NCBI RefSeq assembly: GCF_000757905.1
Contig: NZ_JRLH01000012.1
Reading direction: 5' to 3' (one strand)
Length of the DNA: 64,000 nucleotides
From: Arsenophonus nilaparvatae
GTDB taxonomy: Bacteria > Pseudomonadota > Gammaproteobacteria > Enterobacterales > Enterobacteriaceae
Part shown: piece by piece, positions 37,394 through 45,978 of the stretch
How the letters are laid out: every line of letters starts with the position of its first letter
Position numbering within the stretch: the stretch's first letter is position 1
Made by a program: the position numbers and the translations under genes
The notes under the pieces: model-generated
Told to the model about the DNA's origin: nothing
What the model saw: the letters and a program-made list of their open reading frames with translations, nothing else
The model's database searches: none

Positions 37394-38458
37394 ATGAACT
37401 TACACGAATATCAGGCAAAACAACTGCTTGCGCATTATGGTTTGTCAGTACCGACAGGTTATGCTTGTGAAACAGCAAAAGAGGCAGAAGAAGCAACAAC
37501 AAAATTGGGTAATAGTCCTTGGGTTGTAAAGTGCCAGGTACATGCTGGTGGTCGAGGCAAAGCGGGTGGCGTAAAAGTTGTTAATAATCGCGACGAAATC
37601 CGGTTATTTGCTGAAAAGTGGTTAGGAAAACGCTTAGTGACTTACCAAACCGATTCCCATGGACAGCCCGTTAATCAAATTTTGGTAGAAGAAGCAACGG
37701 ATATTGATAAAGAGCTTTATTTAGGTGCGGTGATAGATCGCGCCTCTCGTCGAATTGTCTTTATGGCATCGACTGAAGGTGGGGTCGAAATTGAAAAAGT
37801 TGCAGCAGAGACACCAGAACTTATTCATAAGGCTATTATTGATCCATTAACCGGCCCTATGCCTTATCAAGGACGCGAGCTTGCTTTTAAGCTAGGTTTG
37901 AGCGGCAAACAAGTCCAGCAGTTTACCCAAATATTTATCGGATTAGCGACAATTTTTCTCGAGCGTGATCTGGCTTTAATCGAGATTAATCCTCTCGTGA
38001 TAACTAAGCAAGGGGATTTAATCTGTCTGGATGGCAAGCTTAGTGTGGATAGTAATGCACTATACCGCCAAGTAGAATTAAAGGAGATGCGTGATATTTC
38101 TCAGGAAGATCCCCGTGAAGCCCATGCGTCGGAGTGGGAATTAAACTATGTTGCTTTAGATGGCAATATTGGTTGTATGGTTAATGGTGCCGGTTTAGCT
38201 ATGGGAACCATGGACATTGTGAAGTTACATGGCGGTGCTCCAGCTAATTTTCTTGATGTGGGTGGTGGGGCAACTAAAGAACGTGTAGCAGAAGCATTTA
38301 AAATTATCTTATCTGATGAAAATGTTAAAGCTGTTTTGGTCAATATTTTTGGTGGTATTGTTCGCTGCGATTTGATTGCTGATGGTATTATTGGAGCAGT
38401 TAAAGAAATTGGGGTAACAGTCCCGGTCATTGTTCGTCTTGAAGGCAATAATGCTTAG
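37394..38458 (+). CDS. sucC: Succinyl-CoA synthetase beta subunit, truncated by an in-frame amber codon
   Basis: The ADP-forming beta subunit, which with SucD makes ATP from succinyl-CoA. The ATP-grasp domain motifs (VVKCQVHAGGRGKAGGV, ALIEINPLV, LDGKLSVDSNA) and the C-terminal ligase motifs (GMVNGAGLAMGTMD, DVGGGATKERV, FGGIVRCDLIADG) are intact. Reading stops at TAG 38456-38458 after RLEGNNA. In the same frame the native tail continues (LGAQKLADSGLKITAATSL and on) to TAA 38558-38560; counting the amber as a residue gives 388, exactly the E. coli length. E. coli has Glu there, so GAG to TAG is the simplest change. The last 34 positions would be lost. Activity, readthrough and sequencing error are all possible. 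Confidence 0.95.
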   Translation: MNLHEYQAKQLLAHYGLSVPTGYACETAKEAEEATTKLGNSPWVVKCQVHAGGRGKAGGVKVVNNRDEIRLFAEKWLGKRLVTYQTDSHGQPVNQILVEEATDIDKELYLGAVIDRASRRIVFMASTEGGVEIEKVAAETPELIHKAIIDPLTGPMPYQGRELAFKLGLSGKQVQQFTQIFIGLATIFLERDLALIEINPLVITKQGDLICLDGKLSVDSNALYRQVELKEMRDISQEDPREAHASEWELNYVALDGNIGCMVNGAGLAMGTMDIVKLHGGAPANFLDVGGGATKERVAEAFKIILSDENVKAVLVNIFGGIVRCDLIADGIIGAVKEIGVTVPVIVRLEGNNA

Positions 38459-38563
38459 CTTGGTGCGCAAAAGTTAGCGGATAGTGGCCTAAAAATTACT
38501 GCTGCAACCAGCTTGACCGATGCGGCAGAAAAAGCAGTAGCAGCAGCGGAGGCGAAATAAGTA

Positions 38564-39439
38564 ATGTCTATTTTAATTGATAAAAATACTAAAGTTATCT
38601 GCCAGGGATTTACAGGTAGCCAAGGAACTTTTCATTCAGAGCAGGCAATTGCTTATGGGACAAAAATGGTCGGTGGTGTAACGCCAGGTAAAGGTGGAAC
38701 AACACATTTAGGATTACCTGTTTTCAATACAGTCCGTGAAGCTGTACAAGCAACAGGTGCAACCGCATCGGTTATTTATGTTCCTGCTCCATTTTGTAAA
38801 GATTCGATTCTTGAAGCTATCAATAGTGGTATCAAACTGATTATTACCATTACCGAAGGGATCCCCACGTTAGATATGCTAACGGTGAAAGCAAAGCTAG
38901 ATGAAACTGGGGTAAAAATGATAGGACCGAACTGTCCAGGTATTATTACCCCAGGTGAATGTAAGATTGGTATCCAACCTGGACATATTCATAAACCGGG
39001 TAAAGTAGGTATTGTATCGCGCTCTGGTACATTAACTTATGAAGCCGTTAAGCAGACAACTGATGCAGGATTAGGGCAATCTACTTGTGTTGGTATTGGT
39101 GGTGATCCTATTCCGGGTTCAAATTTTATTGATATATTGAAACTATTCCAGGCAGATCCCCAAACTGAAGCTATCGTTATGATTGGTGAAATTGGTGGTA
39201 CAGCGGAGGAAGAAGCGGCCACTTATATTAAACAACATATAACAAAACCAGTCGTTGCTTATATTGCCGGCGTAACAGCACCAAAAGGTAAGCGTATGGG
39301 GCATGCTGGCGCCATCATTGCTGGTGGCAAAGGTACTGCGGATGAAAAGTTTGCTGCATTAGAAGCAGCAGGTGTAAAAACTGTTCGTAGCTTAGCTGAG
39401 ATTGGTGAAGCTGTTAAGCAATTAGTGACTAGTAAATAA
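38564..39439 (+). CDS. sucD: Succinyl-CoA synthetase alpha subunit
   Basis: A 291-residue CoA-binding subunit. The CoA-binding Rossmann motif is CQGFTGSQGTFHSEQA, the nucleotide/phosphate region is GPNCPGIITPGE, and the phosphorylated His lies in GHAGAIIAGGKGTADEK. E. coli SucD is 289 residues. It begins three bases after the native sucC stop, so with sucC ending 100 bases early its translational coupling may be weakened. GCGGAGGCG upstream serves as ribosome site. Confidence 0.98.
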   Translation: MSILIDKNTKVICQGFTGSQGTFHSEQAIAYGTKMVGGVTPGKGGTTHLGLPVFNTVREAVQATGATASVIYVPAPFCKDSILEAINSGIKLIITITEGIPTLDMLTVKAKLDETGVKMIGPNCPGIITPGECKIGIQPGHIHKPGKVGIVSRSGTLTYEAVKQTTDAGLGQSTCVGIGGDPIPGSNFIDILKLFQADPQTEAIVMIGEIGGTAEEEAATYIKQHITKPVVAYIAGVTAPKGKRMGHAGAIIAGGKGTADEKFAALEAAGVKTVRSLAEIGEAVKQLVTSK

Positions 39440-39462
39440 CCTGATTTCGACTATGATTAGTA

Positions 39463-39492
39463 AAAGCCACTCATAGATAGTGGCTTTTTTTA
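39463..39492 (+). terminator. Rho-independent terminator after sucD
   Basis: aaagccact (39463-39471) and agtggcttt (39479-39487) pair around a seven-base loop and are followed by T residues. It ends the sdhCDAB-sucABCD unit. Confidence 0.88.
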
Positions 39493-39711
39493 TGTTTAGG
39501 CCGTGAGTAATGCTGGTAAACTTGATTTTTTCGATATTAAAAGTGGCATTATGTGGATTAAAAATATTCTGTTGATGGTTTTTTTAATAGCGTTTTGGCG
39601 AGTTTTCCCAAGTCAACAACAAGTACATGGTTAAAATGAATTATTGCCTATTTTCTTGGCATGAACAAAACAATAAACAGCTATTTAATATATTGATAAC
39701 TTTAATAAAAA

Positions 39712-39725
39712 TTGATTTAAATCAA
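39712..39725 (+). promoter_or_regulatory. FNR box upstream of cydA
   Basis: TTGATTTAAATCAA matches the FNR consensus TTGAT-N4-ATCAA perfectly. In E. coli FNR represses cydAB under full anaerobiosis while ArcA activates it. It lies 300 bases before the cydA start, so the promoter is probably well upstream of the gene. Confidence 0.7.
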
Positions 39726-39761
39726 ACAATAAAATAGGTTTTATTTATTTTTTCGATGAAA

Positions 39762-39776
39762 TTGATCATTGATCAA
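39762..39776 (+). promoter_or_regulatory. Second FNR-like palindrome upstream of cydA
   Basis: TTGATCATTGATCAA is a perfect odd palindrome centred on one T, with half-sites spaced five rather than four bases apart. It lies 50 bases (about five helical turns) from the first FNR box. Binding by FNR is less certain because of the spacing. Confidence 0.4.
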
Positions 39777-40024
39777 ATTTAGTCAGTATTTAAATGTAGC
39801 GGTATGTTGATTTAATCGCAAAATTTCAATCTTAATCGTATTAAATCTATTTATTATAAGTGTATATAAGCGTACTATTATTAAGATGTTTGTTGTATTT
39901 TGATAAATTTTTTATCGTTATTTTAAGATGTATAAAGCTGGTAGTTATGAGGCTTTCATCTTTTGCATTATGAAAGTCAGGTCGCCGCAAGTCGGTGTCT
40001 TCCTGCTAGGAGCAAGGAGTCAAG

Positions 40025-41590
40025 ATGTTTGATATTGTCGAACTGTCCCGGTTACAGTTTGCCTTAACTGCAATGTATCATTTCCTGTTTGTACCATTAA
40101 CACTTGGTATGTCGTTTTTACTAGCGATAATGGAAACGGTGTATGTCATTTCAGGTAAACAGATATATAAAGATATGACAAAATTCTGGGGTAAGTTATT
40201 TGCTATTAACTTTGCCTTAGGTGTTGCAACAGGTTTGACCATGGAATTCCAATTCGGGACTAACTGGTCATATTATTCACATTATGTTGGTGATATTTTT
40301 GGTGCGCCATTGGCAATTGAAGGATTAATGGCGTTCTTCCTGGAGTCAACATTTGTTGGTTTATTTCTTTTTGGCTGGGATCGTTTAAGTAAAACCCAAC
40401 ATTTAGCTAGCACATGGCTGGTTGCGTTAGGTTCTAATTTCTCTGCGCTGTGGATTTTAGTTGCTAATGGTTGGATGCAAAACCCGATTGCTTCTGATTT
40501 TAACTTTGAAAGCATGCGGATGGAAATGCTCAGTTTTTCAGAATTAGTTTTAAATCCCGTGGCACAAGTTAAATTTGTTCACACCGTTGCCGCTGGCTAT
40601 TGTACAGGTGCCATGTTCGTCTTAGGTATCAGTGCTTATTACTTACTTAGAGGCCGTGATCGACCTTTTGCTAAACGCTCTTTCGCAATAGCGGCAAGCT
40701 TTGGTATTGCTTCAGTACTATCTGTTATTGTTTTGGGTGATGAATCTGGCTATGAAATGGGTGATGTTCAGAAGACCAAGTTAGCCGCCATTGAAGCTGA
40801 ATGGGAAACCCAACCGCCGCCGGCTTCATTTAATCTTATTGCTGTGCCAAATAGCGAAAAAATGAAAAATGAATTCGCAGTAGAAATTCCATGGTTAATG
40901 GGAATTATCACTACCCGTTCTATTGATACCCCGGTTTTGGGTTTAAAAGATTTAATGGCGCAACATGAAGTTCGTATCCGCAATGGTATGAATGCCTATG
41001 CTCTGTTAAAAAAATTACAAGCTGGTGATAATGATCCTGCTATACGAAAAGCATTTGATGCGAATAAAAAAGATCTTGGTTATGGATTGTTGTTAAAACG
41101 CTATACACCTAATGTTATTGATGCCAGCGAAGAACATATTAAAGCGGCCGCTAAAGATAGTATTCCTAAAGTCGGGCCTCTATTCTGGGCATTTCGCATT
41201 ATGGTGGCTTGCGGTTTCTTAATGTTACTTATTTTTGCTTTATCATTCTGGTCTGTTATTCGTAACCGCATTGGTGAGAAAAAATGGCTTTTACGTTTAG
41301 CCATGTTTGGTATTCCATTACCATGGATTGCCGTTGAAGCAGGTTGGTTTGTTGCTGAATATGGTCGTCAACCGTGGGCAATTGGTGAAATTTTACCGAC
41401 AGCGGTTGCACATTCATCATTAAGTAGTGCAGATCTACTTTTCTCGATGGGGCTAATATGTGGTCTGTATACTTTGTTCTTGGTTATTGAATTGTTCCTA
41501 ATGTTCAAATTTGCACGTAAAGGGCCGAGTAGTCTTAAAACAGGTCGTTATCATTATGAGCAACAAAATATTTCAGCCCAAGACGCTTAG
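40025..41590 (+). CDS. cydA: Cytochrome bd ubiquinol oxidase subunit I
   Basis: A 521-residue inner-membrane subunit that carries hemes b558, b595 and d and reduces oxygen at high affinity. The heme b595 ligand His19 is visible in LTAMYHFLFVPLT. The second conserved His lies in VKFVHTVAAGYCTG, and the Met axial ligand region in WAFRIMVACGF. The periplasmic Q-loop is the long E. coli type. Start ATG follows GGAGTCAAG. E. coli CydA is 522 residues. Confidence 0.98.
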   Translation: MFDIVELSRLQFALTAMYHFLFVPLTLGMSFLLAIMETVYVISGKQIYKDMTKFWGKLFAINFALGVATGLTMEFQFGTNWSYYSHYVGDIFGAPLAIEGLMAFFLESTFVGLFLFGWDRLSKTQHLASTWLVALGSNFSALWILVANGWMQNPIASDFNFESMRMEMLSFSELVLNPVAQVKFVHTVAAGYCTGAMFVLGISAYYLLRGRDRPFAKRSFAIAASFGIASVLSVIVLGDESGYEMGDVQKTKLAAIEAEWETQPPPASFNLIAVPNSEKMKNEFAVEIPWLMGIITTRSIDTPVLGLKDLMAQHEVRIRNGMNAYALLKKLQAGDNDPAIRKAFDANKKDLGYGLLLKRYTPNVIDASEEHIKAAAKDSIPKVGPLFWAFRIMVACGFLMLLIFALSFWSVIRNRIGEKKWLLRLAMFGIPLPWIAVEAGWFVAEYGRQPWAIGEILPTAVAHSSLSSADLLFSMGLICGLYTLFLVIELFLMFKFARKGPSSLKTGRYHYEQQNISAQDA

Positions 41591-41607
41591 TAAACAGGAG
41601 TCCATTC

Positions 41608-42747
41608 ATGTTTGATTATGAAGTTCTAAGATTTATATGGTGGCTACTGATTGGTGTGTTGCTGATCGGTTTTGCCGTGACCGATGGTTTTGATATGGGT
41701 GTTGGTATCTTATTGCCATTTATGGGAAAAACTGATACTGAGCGTCGGATCATGATCAATTCAATCGCACCTCATTGGGATGGTAATCAGGTTTGGTTAG
41801 TAACTGCTGGTGGTGCACTATTTGCGGCTTGGCCGATGGTTTACGCTGCGGCATTCTCAGGTTTTTATGTTGCCATGATATTAGTCTTGGCTGCACTATT
41901 TTTCAGACCGGTAGGTTTTGATTATCGTTCTAAGCTTGAAAATTCCAAATGGCGCAATATGTGGGATCGTGGCATATTTATTGGTAGCTTTGTTCCTCCG
42001 TTGATCATTGGTGTTGCTTTTGGTAATTTGCTACAGGGCGTTCCTTTTACAGTTAATGACCTATTGTATTTGAATTATACCGGGACTTTCTTTGGTTTAC
42101 TCAATCCTTATGGCTTATTAGCAGGCATTATTTCTATTATGATGATAATCACCCAAGGCGCGACTTATCTCCAAATGCGCACGCTAGGTGAATTACATCT
42201 ACGTTCACGTAATATCACTTATATCACCGCCTTTTTCACCTTAATTACTTTTGCTGGAGCTGGTTTTTGGTTGATATATGGAATTGATGGTTATGCGATT
42301 AAAAGTACAATCGATACCTACGCTGTTTCTAATCCGTTACACAAAGAAGTAGCAAAAGAAGCAGGGGCATGGTTGGTTAATTTTAATAATAATCCAGGAC
42401 TATGGTCATTACCGGCACTTGGCTTATTTTTTCCAATACTGACTATCCTATTCACCAAGCTTGATAAAGCAGGATGGGCATTTTTATTTTCATCACTGAC
42501 AATTGCTTGTATTATTTTAACTTTCGGTATTAGTATGTTCCCATTCATTATGCCTTCAAATATACAGCCTAATGCCAGTTTGACGATTTGGGATGCCACG
42601 TCGAGCTTATTTACATTGCAAGTGATGACAGTTGTTGCCATCATTTTTGTGCCAATTATATTGGCGTATACTACCTGGTGTTATTACAAAATGTTTGGTC
42701 GAATTGACAAAGCGCATATTGAAAATAACAAACATTCATTATATTAA
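41608..42747 (+). CDS. cydB: Cytochrome bd ubiquinol oxidase subunit II
   Basis: A 379-residue polytopic partner of CydA. Family motifs include VTDGFDMGVGILLPF, APHWDGNQVWLVTAGGALFAAWP and GLLNPYGLLAGI. Length equals E. coli CydB (379). It starts 17 bases after cydA with an AGGAG site. Frame intact. Confidence 0.98.
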   Translation: MFDYEVLRFIWWLLIGVLLIGFAVTDGFDMGVGILLPFMGKTDTERRIMINSIAPHWDGNQVWLVTAGGALFAAWPMVYAAAFSGFYVAMILVLAALFFRPVGFDYRSKLENSKWRNMWDRGIFIGSFVPPLIIGVAFGNLLQGVPFTVNDLLYLNYTGTFFGLLNPYGLLAGIISIMMIITQGATYLQMRTLGELHLRSRNITYITAFFTLITFAGAGFWLIYGIDGYAIKSTIDTYAVSNPLHKEVAKEAGAWLVNFNNNPGLWSLPALGLFFPILTILFTKLDKAGWAFLFSSLTIACIILTFGISMFPFIMPSNIQPNASLTIWDATSSLFTLQVMTVVAIIFVPIILAYTTWCYYKMFGRIDKAHIENNKHSLY

Positions 42748-42759
42748 GGAGCGAATGGC

Positions 42760-42882
42760 ATGTGGTATTTTGCTTGGATTTTAGGAACGCTTCTTGCCTG
42801 TAGTTTCGCTGTCATTGCAGCTCTGGCTATCGAACAGGTTGAGGCTAATGCTGCTAACAAAGCTAAACATACTGGTGAATGA
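42760..42882 (+). CDS. cydX: Cytochrome bd accessory subunit CydX
   Basis: A 40-residue single-helix protein (MWYFAWILGTLLACSFAVIA, then ALAIEQVEA) that stabilises the hemes of cytochrome bd. Its N-terminal MWYFAWILG is diagnostic of CydX/YbgT. AAGGAGCG precedes the ATG. The stop overlaps the ybgE ATG (ATGA). Confidence 0.95.
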   Translation: MWYFAWILGTLLACSFAVIAALAIEQVEANAANKAKHTGE

Positions 42883-43184
42883 TAATGGTAGATAAAATCT
42901 ACTCATCAATGCATAAGGGTCCGTTTCGGATCCTTATTCTCTTTATGGCATTTGCCATGGCTTTTTGTGTGATGTGGGATCCAACCTTATTTGCCTCAAA
43001 TACCAGTTCTCTTACTATATGGCAGGGGCTATTGCTTATTTTGGCAACATGTAGTGGGATAATTTTTGGTATTGGGTTTTTACCTAAAAATGCGTTTTGG
43101 CGTTATCTTTTTCATCCTTTACCTGCTGTTTTGATCCTAGCTTGTGGACTATTTTATTTCTTTCGTATTAGTTTCATTTCATAA
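42879..43184 (+). CDS. ybgE: Cyd operon protein YbgE
   Basis: A 101-residue membrane protein with three predicted helices, collinear with E. coli YbgE (FRILILFMAFAMAFCVMWDP, LTIWQGLLLI, GIIFGIGFLPK). It overlaps cydX by four bases. A second ATG at 42885 is an alternative start. Function is unknown, although it is always linked to cydABX. Confidence 0.88.
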   Translation: MIMVDKIYSSMHKGPFRILILFMAFAMAFCVMWDPTLFASNTSSLTIWQGLLLILATCSGIIFGIGFLPKNAFWRYLFHPLPAVLILACGLFYFFRISFIS

Positions 43185-43296
43185 GATAAGTTTATATTTC
43201 ACTATTTTTTTGTAACTTTATTTATAAATCATTCCAATAGATGATTCACTTAAGTATAGTGACGGGTAATTTATTGATAACAAGGGGAGTAAAAAT

Positions 43297-43692
43297 ATGC
43301 TGTTTTGCTGGCCTATCCGTATTTATTATGAGGATACTGATGCGGGAGGTGTAGTTTATCATGCTCGTTATGCGCATTTTTTTGAACGAGCGAGAACGGA
43401 AATGTTGCGAGAAAAAGGATTTGAACAGCAGAAATTACGAAAAGAAAATTTAGCTTTTGTCGTACGTAAAATGACAATTGACTATTTACACCCCGCTAAA
43501 TTGGATGATTTATTGACCGTTGAAACCACAATTAGCTATGTTCAACTTACATCATTGGCTTTTTTCCAACGGTTAATTAATCAGCAAGGGAAAGAAATTT
43601 GCACAGCAGAAATAGTTATTGTTTCAATTGATACATTTAAAATGAAGCCAACTAGGCTTCCTGAGTCTATTGTCGCGGAGTTTAAGCAGTGA
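43297..43692 (+). CDS. ybgC: Acyl-CoA thioesterase YbgC
   Basis: A 131-residue hotdog-fold thioesterase of the Tol-Pal cluster. The active-site segment IRIYYEDTDAGGVVYHARYAHFFERARTEML contains the catalytic Asp, and LAFVVRKMTIDYLHPAKLDD is the family's second motif. E. coli YbgC is 134 residues and cleaves acyl-CoAs. GGGGAGT precedes the ATG. It overlaps the tolQ GTG by four bases. Confidence 0.96.
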   Translation: MLFCWPIRIYYEDTDAGGVVYHARYAHFFERARTEMLREKGFEQQKLRKENLAFVVRKMTIDYLHPAKLDDLLTVETTISYVQLTSLAFFQRLINQQGKEICTAEIVIVSIDTFKMKPTRLPESIVAEFKQ

Positions 43693-44372
43693 CTGACATG
43701 AATATCTTAGATTTATTCTTAAAAGCGAGTTTTTTGGTTCAACTTATCATGTTGATTCTAATAGGATTCTCTATTGCTTCTTGGGCAATTATTATTCAAC
43801 GAAGCAAAATTTTAAATGCCGCAACCCGAGAAACGGAAGCTTTTGAGGATCGTTTTTGGTCTGGTATTGAGCTATCGCGTCTCTATAAAGAATGTCAGGA
43901 TCGGCGTGATGCATTAACGGGAGCAGAACAGATTTTCTATTCTGGATTTAAAGAGTTTGCTCGTTTACGTCAAGCCAATCTTCATACACCAGAAGCGGTA
44001 ATGAATGGTGCTTCTAGAGCTATGCGAATATCGATGAATCGTGAGTTAGAATCACTAGAGACGCATATTCCCTTTTTAGGTACTGTAGGATCAATAAGCC
44101 CCTATATTGGATTATTTGGTACCGTTTGGGGAATTATGCATGCTTTCATTGCATTAGGCTCGGTTAAACAGGCAACATTACAAATGGTCGCCCCGGGTAT
44201 TGCTGAAGCGTTAATTGCAACGGCAATCGGCTTGTTTGCGGCCATTCCAGCTGTGATGGCATATAACCGACTAAACCAGCGGGTCAATAAATTGGATCAA
44301 AGTTATGACAATTTTATGGAAGAATTTTTAGCCATCCTGCATCGTCAAGCTTTTGCTTCTGAAAAGCAATAA
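43689..44372 (+). CDS. tolQ: Tol-Pal system protein TolQ
   Basis: A 227-residue inner-membrane proton-channel subunit with three helices, homologous to ExbB and MotA. Helices 2 and 3 (GSISPYIGLFGTVWGIMHAF, GIAEALIATAIGLFAAIPAVMAYN) carry the conserved proton-path Thr. The start is GTG overlapping the ybgC stop, as in E. coli. With TolR it energises TolA for outer-membrane constriction at division. Confidence 0.98.
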   Translation: MTDMNILDLFLKASFLVQLIMLILIGFSIASWAIIIQRSKILNAATRETEAFEDRFWSGIELSRLYKECQDRRDALTGAEQIFYSGFKEFARLRQANLHTPEAVMNGASRAMRISMNRELESLETHIPFLGTVGSISPYIGLFGTVWGIMHAFIALGSVKQATLQMVAPGIAEALIATAIGLFAAIPAVMAYNRLNQRVNKLDQSYDNFMEEFLAILHRQAFASEKQ

Positions 44373-44389
44373 ATGCGGAGAACAGAAAG

Positions 44390-44812
44390 ATGGCACGGAC
44401 TCGACATAGGCGTGAACTGAAATCTGAAATTAACATCGTTCCTTTATTGGATGTACTGTTAGTATTGTTATTGATTTTTATGGCAACGGCGCCGATTATT
44501 TCACAAAGTGTGAAAGTGGAATTACCCGATGCGACTCAATCAAAAATTGTGTCAGGTAGTGATAATCCACCGATTATTCTTGAAGTCTCTGGAGTAGGGC
44601 AATACAGTGTCATTATTGATGGTCATCGAGAAGAGCTTTTACCGCCAGAACAGATTGCAGCAATAACAAAAGCCGCATTGGCAAAAAACCCGCAGGCCAT
44701 TTTTTTAATTGGTGGCGCTAAAGATGTACCATACGAAGAAGTTATTAAAGCGCTGAATATACTTCATCAAACTGGCATCAAATCAGTTGGTTTTATGACT
44801 CAGCCTATTTGA
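44390..44812 (+). CDS. tolR: Tol-Pal system protein TolR
   Basis: A 140-residue ExbD-like protein with one helix (IVPLLDVLLVLLLIFMATAP) carrying the essential proton-binding Asp, and a periplasmic domain (ELPDATQSK, LIGGAKDVPYEEVIKAL). E. coli TolR is 142 residues. GCGGAGAAC precedes the ATG 18 bases after tolQ. Confidence 0.98.
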   Translation: MARTRHRRELKSEINIVPLLDVLLVLLLIFMATAPIISQSVKVELPDATQSKIVSGSDNPPIILEVSGVGQYSVIIDGHREELLPPEQIAAITKAALAKNPQAIFLIGGAKDVPYEEVIKALNILHQTGIKSVGFMTQPI

Positions 44813-44846
44813 TGTAATTGCATAATTACTTGTTTGGAAATCTGTT

Positions 44847-45845
44847 GTGAGAAAGACAAAAGAGCAAAAAAATAAATTGAGTCGCTCTGTGGTACTCTCT
44901 ATTATATTCCACGTTTTGTTATTTGGTTTTATTATTTTGGGTTCATTGGATGAAATTATTAAGCTTGGTGGCGGTGGTCAAGGCGGTGAAGTGGTTGATG
45001 CGATCATGGTTGATCCCGGCGTAGTAATAGAACAGTATAACCAGCTACAACGGCAGCAAAATAGTGCCAAACAAGCCGATACTGAGCGAAAAAAACGTCT
45101 TCAACAGCAAGAAGAAGAACTCCGAAAACAGCAGGAAGAAGAACAAAAACGCTTAAAAATGGTTGAAGAGGAGCGTATAAAAATAGCAAGAGAAGCCGAG
45201 CAGCAACGCAAGCAAGCAGAAGAAGCGGCGCAAAAAGCCAAGGAGCAACAGAAAATTGCAGAAGAAGCGGCGGCTAAAGCTAAAGCAGAACAAGAACGGC
45301 TAATAAAAGAGCAGGCAGAGGCAAAAGCGAAAGCTCAAGCTAAAAAAGAAGCTGAAATAGCTAGGGCTAAAGCACAAGCAGAGGCAAAAGAAAAAGCCGA
45401 AAAAGCTGCTAAGGCGCTGGCAGCTAAGAAAAAAGCAGATGCGGCTAAACAGGCTGCTACGGTTGACTCTCTGCTTGGTGGATTAACTGCCCAACAACCA
45501 ACTCAGCAAATGGGAGGTGCAGCCGCAGCGGGTCAAGGAGGAAATAGAAAAAGCGGGGCATCCAGTTCGGATGTGGCTAATTATGCAGGTAAGATCAAAG
45601 CCGCAATTGAAAGCAAATTTTATGATGCTGATATTTATCGTGGTAAAACATGCGAATTAAGCATAAAACTCGCTCCTGACGGCATGTTAATTAGTATTGC
45701 AGCTAAAAGTAATACAGCAAATGATCAACCACTTTGTGACGCAGCGATACGTGCAGCCAAAACAGCAACAATGCCTAAACCGCCTAGTCGTAGTATTTAT
45801 GATGCATTTAATGAACAGGGAAGTACTTTAGTATTCAAGCCTTAG
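44847..45845 (+). CDS. tolA: Tol-Pal system protein TolA
   Basis: A 332-residue protein spanning the periplasm between TolQR and Pal. It has an N-terminal helix with SHLS-like motif (SVVLSIIFHVLLFGFIIL), a long Ala/Lys/Glu/Gln-rich coiled helix (about 55-200), and a C-terminal domain (ADVxNYAGKI-like VANYAGKIKAAIESKFYD, KTCELSIKLAPDG). The helical domain is about 90 residues shorter than in E. coli (421 total). Start GTG at 44847. Confidence 0.96.
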   Translation: MRKTKEQKNKLSRSVVLSIIFHVLLFGFIILGSLDEIIKLGGGGQGGEVVDAIMVDPGVVIEQYNQLQRQQNSAKQADTERKKRLQQQEEELRKQQEEEQKRLKMVEEERIKIAREAEQQRKQAEEAAQKAKEQQKIAEEAAAKAKAEQERLIKEQAEAKAKAQAKKEAEIARAKAQAEAKEKAEKAAKALAAKKKADAAKQAATVDSLLGGLTAQQPTQQMGGAAAAGQGGNRKSGASSSDVANYAGKIKAAIESKFYDADIYRGKTCELSIKLAPDGMLISIAAKSNTANDQPLCDAAIRAAKTATMPKPPSRSIYDAFNEQGSTLVFKP

Positions 45846-45978
45846 TTAATGAATGTTATGAATAGCATAAGGCTAGGAAAATTAACAAAAGTTTTTCAGT
45901 TATCTGGTTTTGTGCATTCACCTTTGTTAATATTCAAATTAATTATTACGGACGTGAATACGTGATAAGGGAGAAAAA

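Larger units (their letters stand above)
39493..40024. other. cydA leader region
   Basis: About 530 bases upstream of cydA. It contains FNR-type palindromes, listed separately. A 27-codon ORF at 39551-39634 (MWIKNILLMVFLIAFWRVF and on) encodes a possible small membrane peptide but has a poor ribosome site, so it is only noted. A pyrimidine/GC-rich segment close to the cydA start (about 39981-40016) may form leader structure. Confidence 0.45.

Noticed and set aside
39551..39634. 27-codon hydrophobic ORF upstream of cydA
   Set aside because: It resembles a small membrane peptide, but the ribosome site is poor and no known family fits; noted in the leader entry only.
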